DNA of 64,000 nucleotides from positions 4,298-68,297 of the forward strand of contig JAZLHE010000085.1 in NCBI GenBank assembly GCA_045616665.1, given 5' to 3'. Position 1 is the stretch's first letter; each line of letters opens with the position of its first letter. Below, piece by piece: positions 49,972 to 58,562 of the stretch. The position numbers and the translations under genes were made by a program. The DNA comes from RUG11690 sp045616665 (GTDB taxonomy: Bacteria > Bacteroidota > Bacteroidia > Bacteroidales > WCHB1-69). The notes beneath the pieces were generated by a model that was given only the letters and a program-made list of their open reading frames with translations, was not told where the DNA came from and ran no database searches.

Positions 49972-51035
49972 AATTAAACCGTGGCGCGACTTGTTTATGT
50001 TTTTTGACAGTAGCGGTAATACTGTTGTGTGCGTGTCATAAGCCGGAATTTAGGGCAACTCCATACGAGTTGGAAGTTCCTTGGTATTTTCCTGCCAAAT
50101 TGAATATTCCTTCCGATAATCCCATTACTGTTGAAGGGGTCGCATTGGGAAAGAAGTTGTTTTACGATGGTCATTTGTGTGGTTATTTGGGAGAAGATTC
50201 TTCGCAGATGATGAGTTGCTCAACCTGCCATAGTCCAAATCACGGTTTTGACATCGGGGTGGATAACCCTCGTTTTCCAGGAGGAAAACCAGTAGGCTTG
50301 TCGGGAAGACCTACACACCACGTACCGTTGCCATTGATCAATCTCGTGTTCAACAACAATGGCTATTTATGGAACGGGGCAGCTTCCGATATTGAGTCGA
50401 TTGTCTTGGCAACCTTTGTTGACCCTACGGAGATGAACAGCTCTTACGACAGGGTAGTGGCGGCCGTGAAATCCAATGACGATTATCCTCCTATGTTTGC
50501 GGCTGCATTTGGAACCCCGGAAGTAAACGTGGACCGAATTGCGAAGGCGATAGCTCAATATGTACGGACGCTGGTGTGCTCAAATTCCAAATTTGATAAA
50601 TATTTGTGTGGACAAGTTCAGTTGACACCGCAGGAATTAAATGGTTATGTCCTTTTTACTACGGAAGAAGGTGCCGATTGCTTTCATTGTCACGGTGGTG
50701 ATGGAAGTCCGTTATTTACAACCAATCTATTTTACAATAATGCCTTGGAGAATGTGTTTAATGATCCGGCAGATCGGTATGCCGTTACAGGAAACGAGGT
50801 GGATCGCGGTGCATACAGGGCACCCACTTTGCGCAATATTGCATTGACTCCTCCGTATATGCGCGACGGACGTTTTCAAACGCTGGATGAAGTGTTGGAA
50901 TTTTATAATGCTGGACAAATTAATAGTCCGTACGTGAATCCGCTAATGCACCACGTCTCAGATGGTGGAGTTTTACTCACTCCATCTCAAATCGCGGATT
51001 TGAAAGCGTTTTTGCTAACTTTGACGGAAGAGTAG
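49968..51035 (+). CDS. Di-heme cytochrome-c peroxidase (MauG/CcpA family), lipoprotein
   Basis: 355 residues. The signal ends at the lipobox LLCAC. Two heme-binding motifs: C84-S-T-C87-H88 and C238-F-H-C241-H242. Conserved surroundings are VALGKKLFYDGHL, GLSGRPTHHVPLPLINL and RAPTLRNIALTPPYMRDGRFQTL. It reduces hydrogen peroxide in the periplasm, protecting an anaerobe from oxidative stress. Its ATG overlaps the parC stop (ATGA), so it is translationally coupled; the link with topoisomerase seems to be only genomic. Confidence 0.95.
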   Translation: MKLNRGATCLCFLTVAVILLCACHKPEFRATPYELEVPWYFPAKLNIPSDNPITVEGVALGKKLFYDGHLCGYLGEDSSQMMSCSTCHSPNHGFDIGVDNPRFPGGKPVGLSGRPTHHVPLPLINLVFNNNGYLWNGAASDIESIVLATFVDPTEMNSSYDRVVAAVKSNDDYPPMFAAAFGTPEVNVDRIAKAIAQYVRTLVCSNSKFDKYLCGQVQLTPQELNGYVLFTTEEGADCFHCHGGDGSPLFTTNLFYNNALENVFNDPADRYAVTGNEVDRGAYRAPTLRNIALTPPYMRDGRFQTLDEVLEFYNAGQINSPYVNPLMHHVSDGGVLLTPSQIADLKAFLLTLTEE

Positions 51036-51067
51036 TCGCTTGTCGTTCACCGTTCACTGATCTCACT

Positions 51068-51517
51068 TTACAGTTCACACTTCTCCAGAACAATGGTCAC
51101 GGGACCGTCGTTGATAAAGTCCACCTGCATATTGGCACCGAAACGACCGGTCTCGACGTGCAGATTGTACATTTCTCTCAGAGTCTGGTTGAGATAGTCG
51201 TACAGCGGTTCTGCCATTTCCGGTCGGGCTGCTTCAACATAGCTGGGACGGTTTCCCTTGCGGGCGTCTCCGTAGAGGGTAAATTGTGAAATGCTTAATA
51301 CGCTTCCTCCAATATCGCTTACGGAAAGGTTCATTTTGCCGTCCTCATCGTCAAAAATACGCATTCCGGCAATTTTTTTTGCCATAAAATCAGCGGTTTC
51401 CCGAGTGTCGTTATGGGTAATGCCGACCAAGAGCATAATGCCTCGCCCGATTTTGCCGACCGTCTTCCCATCAATGCGGACTTCGGCTTTGTTACAGCGT
51501 TGAACAACGATTTTCAT
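51068..51517 (-). CDS. dtd: D-aminoacyl-tRNA deacylase
   Basis: 149 residues from the ATG at 51517 (MKIVVQRCNKAEVRIDGKTVGKIGRG). Motifs of the DTD family are LLVGITHNDT, ISQFTLYGDARKGNRPSY and the C-terminal GRFGANMQVDFINDGPVTIVLE (the NxGPVT motif). It removes D-amino acids (and glycine from tRNA-Ala) after mischarging. It converges with the peroxidase gene with 32 bp between. Confidence 0.96.
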   Translation of the reverse strand: MKIVVQRCNKAEVRIDGKTVGKIGRGIMLLVGITHNDTRETADFMAKKIAGMRIFDDEDGKMNLSVSDIGGSVLSISQFTLYGDARKGNRPSYVEAARPEMAEPLYDYLNQTLREMYNLHVETGRFGANMQVDFINDGPVTIVLEKCEL

Positions 51518-51561
51518 AGTTCTTAGAAGTTTAGGCAAAAATACATAAATTTTCGGAAACG

Positions 51562-51692
51562 GAATTATCACTTTTAGTCTTGTAAAAGATTTTTTTACTC
51601 GAGAATACTTTCCTTTTCCGTTACTTTCTTTAAGACCCAAAGAAAGTAACCAAAGAATGGTTTTCCCACTGCCTAAGCGTTTGCTACAAATC
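51562..51692 (-). repeat. Composite intergenic repeat, copy 2
   Basis: Inverted copy of 1929-2050. On the minus strand it carries GCAAACGCTTAGGCAG, then TTACTTTCTTTGGGTC and AAAGAAAGTAACGGAAAAG, then ATTCTC and TTTTACAAGACTAAAAG with GATAATTCCG. Inside it, the GTTACTTTCTTT / AAAGAAAGTAAC arms form a 12-bp hairpin. Confidence 0.75.
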
Positions 51693-51710
51693 GGGCAGTT
51701 GTCGGCTTGA

Positions 51711-51804
51711 TTTTTTGGCTACTTTTCTCTTGATTGAAAAGTAGCCAAAAAATTATTAATAAATTTTGCGTCGTTGCAAGACTAAACGGGGTAATTCAAA
51801 AAAA
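51711..51804 (+). repeat. Hairpin repeat and further GGGGTAATTC repeat copy
   Basis: 51711-51752 is a hairpin with a perfect 17-bp stem (arm TTTTTTGGCTACTTTTC, loop TCTTGATT), related to 13225-13264. 51777-51804 is another copy of the CAAGACTAAACGGGATAATTC family. From 51805 to 51960 I see no gene or structure. Confidence 0.7.
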
Positions 51805-51960
51805 ATAAAATAAATGTAACGTTTTGGCCTTTTGTTGCGTCTATATCAATATAAGACTATAATATTTTGACCTATAGGTCTCAAATTATGGCAAAAAGCA
51901 GTGCCCGCAGGGGGTGTTAACGTTTTTCACCAGCAAGCAGTTGACGATGTTTCACATACA

Positions 51961-51990
51961 AAAAAAAGCAACGCAAAAGCGTTGCTTTTA
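51961..51990 (-). terminator. Terminator of tRNA-Ser
   Basis: Stem GCAACGC / GCGTTGC with loop AAAA, followed on the minus strand by a run of T. Confidence 0.85.
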
Positions 51991-51999
51991 GTTATTTCG

Positions 52000-52086
52000 C
52001 GGAAAGGGCGAGATTCGAACTCGCGGATAGGTTACCCCATCGACAGTTTAGCAAACTGTTGGTTTCAGCCACTCACCCACCTTTCC
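52000..52086 (-). tRNA. tRNA-Ser (GCU)
   Basis: Minus strand, 87 nt with the long variable arm of serine tRNAs. Acceptor GGAAAGG / CCTTTCC, discriminator G; anticodon stem ACAGT / ACTGT with loop TTGCTAA (anticodon GCT); T arm GCGAGTTCGAATCTCGC. CCA is not encoded. Confidence 0.95.
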
Positions 52087-52294
52087 AAAGTGCTCATCGC
52101 TGAACTAAATCGGGTGCAAAGATACAACTTTTTTTCATTCTGACCAACTTTTTTTGCTTTCTTGGCGAAATTTTATTTGTGGTTGATATTCAATATGATA
52201 TGAATTTGATTAACTTTTTTTAATAGAAGTTGAACCCATATCTTTTCCAAATCAGTATAAAATATCGTACCTTTGCAGAAAAATATTGACAATT

Positions 52295-53308
52295 ATGGAA
52301 TTTACTGTTGCTCAAATCGCCGATGTCATTGGCGCTACTGTTGAGGGTAACGCCCAAGCTGCCATCAAAACCGTTTGCAAAATCGAAGCGGGTTTCGAAG
52401 GCGGCCTGACTTTCTTGGCTAATCCAAAATATACCCACTATATTTATGAAACCAAAGCCACAGCGGCTATCGTCAACAAGGATTTTGTCCCCGAAAAAAC
52501 TGTTCCCTGTACCTTGCTGCGTGTCGAAAATTCTTATTTCGCTTTCGCCAAACTGCTCGATTTTTATAATCAAATGATGAAAAGCAGCAAAGTGGGCATC
52601 TCCAAAATGGCCTGCATCGCCGAATCTGCCAAAATCGGTCAGAATGTCTATGTCGGCGACTTCGTCAGCGTGGGCGAAAACGTGGTCATTGGCGACAATA
52701 CCAAGATTTATCCTCACGTATGCCTCGGCGATAATGTCAAAATCGGTCACGATACCACGATCAACGCAGGCGTGAAAATCTATGCCGAATGCGTGGTGGG
52801 CAACGACTGCATCATCCACGCCGGAACCGTCATCGGTGCCGACGGCTTCGGTTTTGCCGCTCAAAACGGCGAGTTTACGAAAGTGCCCCAAATCGGCAAC
52901 GTGGTCATTGATGACAATGTCGAAATCGGTGCCAATACCTGTATCGACCGTGCCACAATGGGCTCGACTATCGTTCACAAGAATGCCAAAATCGATAATC
53001 TTGTCCAGATTGCCCATAACGTGGAAGTGGGAGAGGGCAGTGCCTTCGCCGCCCAATCCGGCGTGTCCGGCTCAACCAAGATTGGCAAACACTGCATCTT
53101 CGCCGGTCAGGTGGGCATTGCGGGACATATCACCATCGGTGACCAAACAATCGTGGCTGCCCAGTCTGGCGTGACAAACTCTTTGGAAGGCGGACAACCT
53201 TATCTCGGTAGCCCTGCCATTCCTATCGGTCAGGAACGTCGCCTGATTATTTACAGAAAAAAATTACCAGAGTTGTTCAAACAAGTGGATGAATTAACCA
53301 AAAAATAG
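52295..53308 (+). CDS. lpxD: UDP-3-O-(3-hydroxyacyl)glucosamine N-acyltransferase
   Basis: 337 residues from the ATG at 52295 (MEFTVAQIADVIGATVEGNAQA). An N-terminal uridine-binding domain (GGLTFLANPKYTHYIYETKATA) is followed by a left-handed beta-helix of hexapeptide repeats from about residue 105 (VYVGDFVSVGENVVIGDNTKIYPHVCLG), with the catalytic His in the segment IAHNVEVGEGS. It adds the second acyl chain in lipid A synthesis. A -7 box TACCTTTG lies at 52268-52275. lpxC follows after 56 bp, as usual in Bacteroidetes. Confidence 0.96.
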   Translation: MEFTVAQIADVIGATVEGNAQAAIKTVCKIEAGFEGGLTFLANPKYTHYIYETKATAAIVNKDFVPEKTVPCTLLRVENSYFAFAKLLDFYNQMMKSSKVGISKMACIAESAKIGQNVYVGDFVSVGENVVIGDNTKIYPHVCLGDNVKIGHDTTINAGVKIYAECVVGNDCIIHAGTVIGADGFGFAAQNGEFTKVPQIGNVVIDDNVEIGANTCIDRATMGSTIVHKNAKIDNLVQIAHNVEVGEGSAFAAQSGVSGSTKIGKHCIFAGQVGIAGHITIGDQTIVAAQSGVTNSLEGGQPYLGSPAIPIGQERRLIIYRKKLPELFKQVDELTKK

Positions 53309-53364
53309 ATTTTTACCCTGTTTTGGCTTGATTCAACACTTATTTATGATAAAAAATGACAATA

Positions 53365-54270
53365 ATGAAACAACATACCATAGAAAACTCCGTCTGTCTT
53401 TCCGGAAAAGGTTTGCATACGGGAAAACAAGTAACCCTGACTTTCAATCCTGCTCCAGAAAACAACGGCGTGGTTTTCAGACGTATAGATCTGCCCGGAC
53501 AACCTTGTGTCAAGGCCGTGGCTGACAGAGTTTTCGACACCTCTCGTGGAACGTCTATCAAGGATGGTGACGCCGAAGTGCGTACCATTGAGCATTTGAT
53601 GGCTGCGTTGGCGGGCTTGCAAATCGACAATGTGCTAGTGGATATTGATGCGGAAGAAACGCCGATTTTGGACGGCAGCGCGCGCTTTTATGTCGAAGCC
53701 CTCCAGAAATCCGGTATTGTGGAACAAAATGCCGAAAGAGAGTTCTTCGTGTTGAAAGAGCCGGTCGTTTTCTCTCTTCCTGATAAGCAAATTGAATTGC
53801 GCATAGAACCTTTCGACGGCTTTGAAGTTAAGGTGGACGTGGATTACGGGACTGCCGTATTGGCAAGTCAAACCGCTGAATTAAAGGATATTAAAGATTT
53901 CTATCCTGATTTTTATAATTGCAGAACCTTCGTTTTTCTACACGAATTGCAGTTCCTTATCGCCAATAACCTGGTGAAGGGTGGCGATGTGGATAACGCC
54001 ATCGTCTTCGTGGCACAAATGCCAGAACAAAAAGTGCTGGATCAGTTGAGTGCCTTTTTCAATCGTAAGAACCTGAAAGTCACTGAAAACGGCGTGCTGG
54101 ACAATATCGAATTGCATCATTCCAACGAGCCGGCAAGACATAAGCTGCTGGATTTGGTTGGCGATTTGTATTTGCTTGGAAAACCGTTGAAAGCTTGCGT
54201 GATTGCCAGTCATCCGGGACATTTTGCCAATACTGAGTTGGCTAAAAAGCTTCTTTTGATTAATAGATAA
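53365..54270 (+). CDS. lpxC: UDP-3-O-acyl-N-acetylglucosamine deacetylase, stand-alone
   Basis: 301 residues from the ATG at 53365 (MKQHTIENSVCLSGKGLHTGKQVTL). Zinc and catalytic motifs: TIEHLMAALAGL, ILDGSARFYVEAL, and the C-terminal HHSNEPARHKLLDLVGDLYLLG with the H-x-x-x-D pair. It carries out the committed step of lipid A synthesis. In most Bacteroidetes LpxC is fused to FabZ (about 460 residues); here the protein stops after the deacetylase domain and the next gene is neither fabZ nor lpxA. Confidence 0.95.
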   Translation: MKQHTIENSVCLSGKGLHTGKQVTLTFNPAPENNGVVFRRIDLPGQPCVKAVADRVFDTSRGTSIKDGDAEVRTIEHLMAALAGLQIDNVLVDIDAEETPILDGSARFYVEALQKSGIVEQNAEREFFVLKEPVVFSLPDKQIELRIEPFDGFEVKVDVDYGTAVLASQTAELKDIKDFYPDFYNCRTFVFLHELQFLIANNLVKGGDVDNAIVFVAQMPEQKVLDQLSAFFNRKNLKVTENGVLDNIELHHSNEPARHKLLDLVGDLYLLGKPLKACVIASHPGHFANTELAKKLLLINR

Positions 54271-54299
54271 ATTATTGATAATTAGGATATTTGCAAATA

Positions 54300-54920
54300 A
54301 TGAAGGTTACAAAAGTCGTCTTAACGGGAGGTCCGTGCGCAGGAAAGTCTTCCATCTTAAAAAGTGTGAAAACTCGATTTGTGGAACAAGGTTATGCCGT
54401 TTACGCCTTGCCTGAAGCAGCTACTTTGTTTAGCGAGGCCGGTGTCGATTTCTTGACCAAAGATGCTCACTTGTCGTATGTTACAGAACTGTCAAAGTTG
54501 AAATACCAGCTGGCGATAGAGAATGGTATGAATGAAATCGCCCAAAATTGCGGCAAACCCGCCATCCTCGTTTGCGACCGTGGTACAATGGATACTTCCG
54601 CCTATATTTCGCAAGAGGTTTGGCAGTCCATTAAAAAAGAGTTAAACGTTTCAGACGAGGTGCTGCGTGACCAACGTTACGATGCCGTTATCCATCTCTG
54701 TACCGCTGCCAAGGGAGCCGAGGAATTCTATTCCTTGCGCAACAACGCCTGCCGTTCCGAATCCATTGTGTTTGCCCGTGTCATCGACGACAACCTGATT
54801 AGGGCCTGGCAAAATCATCCCCGCTATTTTATGGTCAATGCGGAAGTCTATTTTGAAAACAAAGTGCAAAAGGTGATGGATATTATCGACCAACTTTGTG
54901 AAGAAAATTATGGTAAATAA
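54300..54920 (+). CDS. AAA_28-type ATPase/kinase-like protein
   Basis: 206 residues from the ATG at 54300 (MKVTKVVLTGGPCAGKSSILKSVK), with the P-loop GGPCAGKSS at about residues 10-18. It also has ILVCDRGTMDTSAYI (Walker B-like DRG) and the basic helix of nucleotide kinases (LRNNACRSESIVFARVID). Proteins like this belong to the AAA_28/NadR-like group; the substrate is unknown. It follows lpxC after 29 bp and may share its transcript. Confidence 0.8.
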   Translation: MKVTKVVLTGGPCAGKSSILKSVKTRFVEQGYAVYALPEAATLFSEAGVDFLTKDAHLSYVTELSKLKYQLAIENGMNEIAQNCGKPAILVCDRGTMDTSAYISQEVWQSIKKELNVSDEVLRDQRYDAVIHLCTAAKGAEEFYSLRNNACRSESIVFARVIDDNLIRAWQNHPRYFMVNAEVYFENKVQKVMDIIDQLCEENYGK

Positions 54921-54949
54921 TTATCTATATTAATTAAATCAACATTATT

Positions 54950-55462
54950 ATGAAAAAATTATTGTTAGTTTGCCTATTGGCAACATTAAGTGTATTTTCG
55001 TATGCACTTGGCGTAAAAGTCGAATCTGGAAGTACTGCCTGCTTGAAGGAAAAAGCTAATTTTGTGTTTGAAATCGATGTCACCAATGCAAAATGGTTAG
55101 GCAATGAGGATTTCAAGACCTGGTGTGGTTCTGATTTTGAAGAACGTATGTCTTTGATGCATAATGCTTTTGTGTCTTCTTTTAATAAAAATTCAAAAGC
55201 AGCTAAGATGGTGGATGATTCAGCCGAAGCAAAATATAAAATTGTAATGAATTTCTCAAATTTTACCAGGGTTCTCTCCGGATTTCCAGGCCAAATGCGT
55301 GTAATTGGTGATGCCCGTATTTACATTGTGGAAATTGCAACGGGAAAGACTGTTTGCACTATTGCTGCCGACAAGGTTAACGGTGGTGACGATTATGTGG
55401 ATAATGACCGTTTTGTGTCGTTGGTGGAAAATATCGCCAAGAAAATTGCGAAATTGAAATAA
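54950..55462 (+). CDS. Hypothetical exported protein
   Basis: 170 residues. Signal peptide of about 19 residues (MKKLLLVCLLATLSVFSYA). The mature domain looks like a small alpha/beta protein: NFVFEIDVTNAKWLG, AEAKYKIVMNFSNFTRVLS, DARIYIVEIATGKTVCTIAADKVNGG and a helix at the end. This arrangement resembles the DUF4410/curli-assembly type of secreted proteins, but I cannot name a family. Last gene before the terminator at 55496. Confidence 0.7.
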   Translation: MKKLLLVCLLATLSVFSYALGVKVESGSTACLKEKANFVFEIDVTNAKWLGNEDFKTWCGSDFEERMSLMHNAFVSSFNKNSKAAKMVDDSAEAKYKIVMNFSNFTRVLSGFPGQMRVIGDARIYIVEIATGKTVCTIAADKVNGGDDYVDNDRFVSLVENIAKKIAKLK

Positions 55463-55495
55463 AAGTATCATTTTCATTAGAATTCAATTGAAAAC

Positions 55496-55524
55496 AAAAA
55501 AGGCTGCCCAATCGAGCAGCCTTT
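55496..55524. terminator. Bidirectional terminator between convergent genes
   Basis: Stem AAGGCTGC / GCAGCCTT with an 8-base loop, flanked by an A-run and a T-run, serving the exported-protein gene (+) and rpsA (-). Confidence 0.88.
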
Positions 55525-55544
55525 TCGTTTATAGGAAAAAATGA

Positions 55545-57410
55545 TTATTGTTCATTCTTTTCCAAGTCTTCTTTCAAAGATTGAAGAATATTCAAGTCGC
55601 CTAAAGTAGTCTTTTCAGCATTGCTTTCGTTTACTTTGTCGATGTCTTTTTGTTTCTTCTTTTCTTCTGCTTTCACTCTCTTTTCTTCATCATCCTTGGT
55701 TTCTTGCCATACTTTGGTATGAGACAAGGTGATTTTCTTGGCTTCTTTAGAGAATTCAATTACTCTGAAAGGAAGAACTTCGTCAACCTTTGCGGTAGAT
55801 TTGTCTTCTTTCATCAAGCCGCGGTTGAAAGCGAAACCTTCGATACCGTAAGGAAGAGCAACAACAGCACCCTTGTCGTTGACACTGGTGATGGTACCTT
55901 CGTGGATAGAACCAACGGTGAATACGGTTTCGAAAACATCCCAAGGATTTTCTTCGAGCTGCTTGTGACCTAAGCTGAGACGACGATTTTCGGTGTCCAC
56001 TTCCAAAACAACCACTTCGATAGGTTCACCAATCTTAGTGAATTCTGCCGGGTGTTTGATTTTCTTTGACCAAGAAAGATCTGAAATGTGAATCAAGCCG
56101 TCAACGCCTTCTTCCAATTCAACAAAAATACCGAAGTTCGTGAAGTTGCGAACGATGGCATTGTGTTTTGAACCAACAGGATATTTGTCGAGGATGTTTG
56201 CCCAAGGATCTGGAATCAACTGTTTGATACCGAGAGACATCTTCTTTTCTTCGCGGTCGAGAGTCAAAACAACGGCTTCCACTTCGTCACCCACTTTCAA
56301 GAAGTCGTGAGCGGTGCGGAGGTGTTGTGACCAGGACATTTCTGATACGTGAATCAAACCTTCAACGCCTGGCATGATTTCAACGAATGCGCCGTAATCA
56401 GCGATAACGACAACTTTACCTTTAACCTTGTCGCCAACCTTGAGTTCTGGATCGAGAGCTGACCAAGGATGTGGAGTCAACTGTTTCAAACCAAGGGCGA
56501 TACGTTTCTTGTTGTCGTCGAAATCCAAGATAACGACGTTGATTTTCTGATCCAACTGAACGATTTCTTCCGGATGAATAATTCTTCCCCAAGAAAGATC
56601 GGTAATGTGAATCAAACCATCTACGCCGCCAAGGTCGATGAATACGCCGTAAGAAGTGATGTTCTTAACGGTACCTTCAAGAATCTGACCTTTTTCAAGG
56701 CTTGACATAATTTCTGCCTTTTGAGCTTCCAATTCGTCTTCGATAAGGGCTTTGTGTGAAACAACCACGTTTTTGTATTCGTGATTGATTTTAACCACCT
56801 TGAAGTCCATAGTCTTATCGACGAATACATCGTAATCGCGGATAGGCTTAACATCGATTTGTGAACCCGGCAAGAAGGCTTCGATGCCGAATACGTCAAC
56901 GATCAAGCCGCCTTTGGTTCTGCTCTTAACGAAACCGGTAATGACTTCTTGTGAATCGTAAGCTTCGTTAACACGTTGCCAAGATTTGAGAATACGGGCT
57001 TTCTTGTGAGAAAGTTGAAGCTGGCCGTTGGCGTCTTCCTGACTTTCAACGTAAACTTCGATTTCGTCACCAATCTTCAAATTAGGATTGTAACGAAGTT
57101 CTGATGCGGCGATAACACCGTCAGACTTGAAACCGATGTTAACTACGATTTCACGGCTGTTGATGGAAACGACAGTACCCATAATCACAGCTTGTTCGTC
57201 AATTGACTTGAAAGATTTGGTGTAAAGATCTTCCAATTTGGCTTGTTCAGCAGCATTGTATTTGTGACCTTTTTTGTCAACACTTTCCCAATCAAAATTT
57301 TCAACATTGCCATATTCATTAACGATGTTGGCCATTTTACGAGGTTGAGCTTCAACTTCTGGAAGTTCGCTTGCTACTGGTTCCTGGTTTTCTAATAATT
57401 CTTCTGACAT
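55545..57410 (-). CDS. rpsA: 30S ribosomal protein S1
   Basis: 621 residues. Six S1 RNA-binding repeats can be read, for example VISAVN-like GTVVSINSREIVVNIGFKSDGVI, GFVKSRTKGGLIVDVFGIEAFLPGSQ, GTVKNITSYGVFIDLGGVDGLIHITDLSWGRI, GKVVVIADYGAFVEIMPGVEGLIHVSEMSW, and NFTNFGIFVELEEGVDGLIHISDLSW. The last repeat is more divergent, followed by a Lys/Glu-rich tail. S1 helps initiation on mRNAs with weak ribosome sites, the usual case in Bacteroidetes. Confidence 0.97.
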   Translation of the reverse strand: MSEELLENQEPVASELPEVEAQPRKMANIVNEYGNVENFDWESVDKKGHKYNAAEQAKLEDLYTKSFKSIDEQAVIMGTVVSINSREIVVNIGFKSDGVIAASELRYNPNLKIGDEIEVYVESQEDANGQLQLSHKKARILKSWQRVNEAYDSQEVITGFVKSRTKGGLIVDVFGIEAFLPGSQIDVKPIRDYDVFVDKTMDFKVVKINHEYKNVVVSHKALIEDELEAQKAEIMSSLEKGQILEGTVKNITSYGVFIDLGGVDGLIHITDLSWGRIIHPEEIVQLDQKINVVILDFDDNKKRIALGLKQLTPHPWSALDPELKVGDKVKGKVVVIADYGAFVEIMPGVEGLIHVSEMSWSQHLRTAHDFLKVGDEVEAVVLTLDREEKKMSLGIKQLIPDPWANILDKYPVGSKHNAIVRNFTNFGIFVELEEGVDGLIHISDLSWSKKIKHPAEFTKIGEPIEVVVLEVDTENRRLSLGHKQLEENPWDVFETVFTVGSIHEGTITSVNDKGAVVALPYGIEGFAFNRGLMKEDKSTAKVDEVLPFRVIEFSKEAKKITLSHTKVWQETKDDEEKRVKAEEKKKQKDIDKVNESNAEKTTLGDLNILQSLKEDLEKNEQ

Positions 57411-57560
57411 TTTTTTGTTTTACGACCTGAATGTTGCAGGTCTTTTTTTTAATGGTTTTACGATTGAGGTTAACTGTCTGATAATCAATTTGAAGAGCCT
57501 CTTTCAAATCGAACTGCAAAAATACGATTTTTTTTTGAATAAATAAATGATATAAATATA

Positions 57561-58556
57561 TTAAATGCCGATTTTTTCAAAAAAATTGACAATTAGCGTT
57601 GGAAAAGCATATTTCGGTCGATCTTTGATATGGATGACTTCGTATTTGTTTTTGTCTTTGGGAAAGTTTTTTTCTTTGTCGATTTGATAAAAAAATGCTC
57701 TAATGCTTTGATGCGTCAGTTGATGTTTTGTTTTGTACAATATTTTGTAATTCAATGTTTTATCATTGTCTGTTTCAATAAGTGGAAGTTGGTAAAGTCC
57801 TTTCCAGATGTCGTTTTCCTTTCGTTGTTCGATGAAAAATTTTTGATTTTCAGTATAAAAGAAAAAGTGAAAATGACGTTTTTTGATGTTGACGTTTTTG
57901 ATGTTCACGGGAAGAAAATCAACTTTTTGTTCTTTGAATGCGTAACATTCGTTGCAAAGTGGGCATTTCTCGCAGTCGGGATTTTTGGGAACGCACTGTA
58001 GGGCGCCGAAATCCATCATCGCCTGATTGAAATCGGCGGGATTTTCGTTTTTCAGAAGTTGTCGGCACAGGTCGGTGATTTTCTTTTTTGTGGCGGCAAT
58101 TTGGATGTTGTCTTGAATGCCGAATACGCGGCTGATGATGCGCGACACGTTGCCGTCAACGGCGGGGTAGGGAAGCCCGTAGGCGAAAGCGCTGATGGCG
58201 GCGGCGGTATAGTCGCCAATGCCTTTGAGTGCACGGATTTCTTCGTATGTGTTGGGAAATTGGCCGTGATGTCGAGTCATAATGCTTTGTGCGGCGGCGT
58301 GCATATTGCGGGCGCGCGAGTAGTAACCCAAGCCCTGCCAAACCCGCAAAACCGCTTCCACGTCTGCTTCGGCCAAGGCTTGCACCGTGGAAAAGGCTTC
58401 GATGAAGCGCAGGTAGTAGTCCCAGCCCTGCTGAATGCGGGTTTGCTGCAGAATGATTTCCGACACCCAGATCCTATAAACATCGCGTTCACCCCGCCAA
58501 GGAAGTGAACGCTTGTTTTCTTCATACCAATGAAGTAGTATTGTCGTAAATTGCAT
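57561..58556 (-). CDS. mutY: A/G-specific adenine glycosylase
   Basis: 331 residues from the ATG at 58556 (MQFTTILLHWYEENKRSLPWRGERDVYRIWVSEIILQQTRIQQG, with the catalytic Glu in SEIILQQT). Helix-hairpin-helix LKGIGDYTAAAISAFAYG, catalytic Asp in PAVDGNVSRIISR, and the iron-sulfur motif C-x6-C-x2-C-x5-C (CVPKNPDCEKCPLCNEC). The C-terminal NUDIX-like domain that recognises 8-oxoguanine is present. It removes adenine opposite 8-oxoguanine. The gene ends its upstream side 6 bp from the OmpA stop, so the two are in one operon. Confidence 0.96.
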   Translation of the reverse strand: MQFTTILLHWYEENKRSLPWRGERDVYRIWVSEIILQQTRIQQGWDYYLRFIEAFSTVQALAEADVEAVLRVWQGLGYYSRARNMHAAAQSIMTRHHGQFPNTYEEIRALKGIGDYTAAAISAFAYGLPYPAVDGNVSRIISRVFGIQDNIQIAATKKKITDLCRQLLKNENPADFNQAMMDFGALQCVPKNPDCEKCPLCNECYAFKEQKVDFLPVNIKNVNIKKRHFHFFFYTENQKFFIEQRKENDIWKGLYQLPLIETDNDKTLNYKILYKTKHQLTHQSIRAFFYQIDKEKNFPKDKNKYEVIHIKDRPKYAFPTLIVNFFEKIGI

Positions 58557-58562
58557 AAGCAA

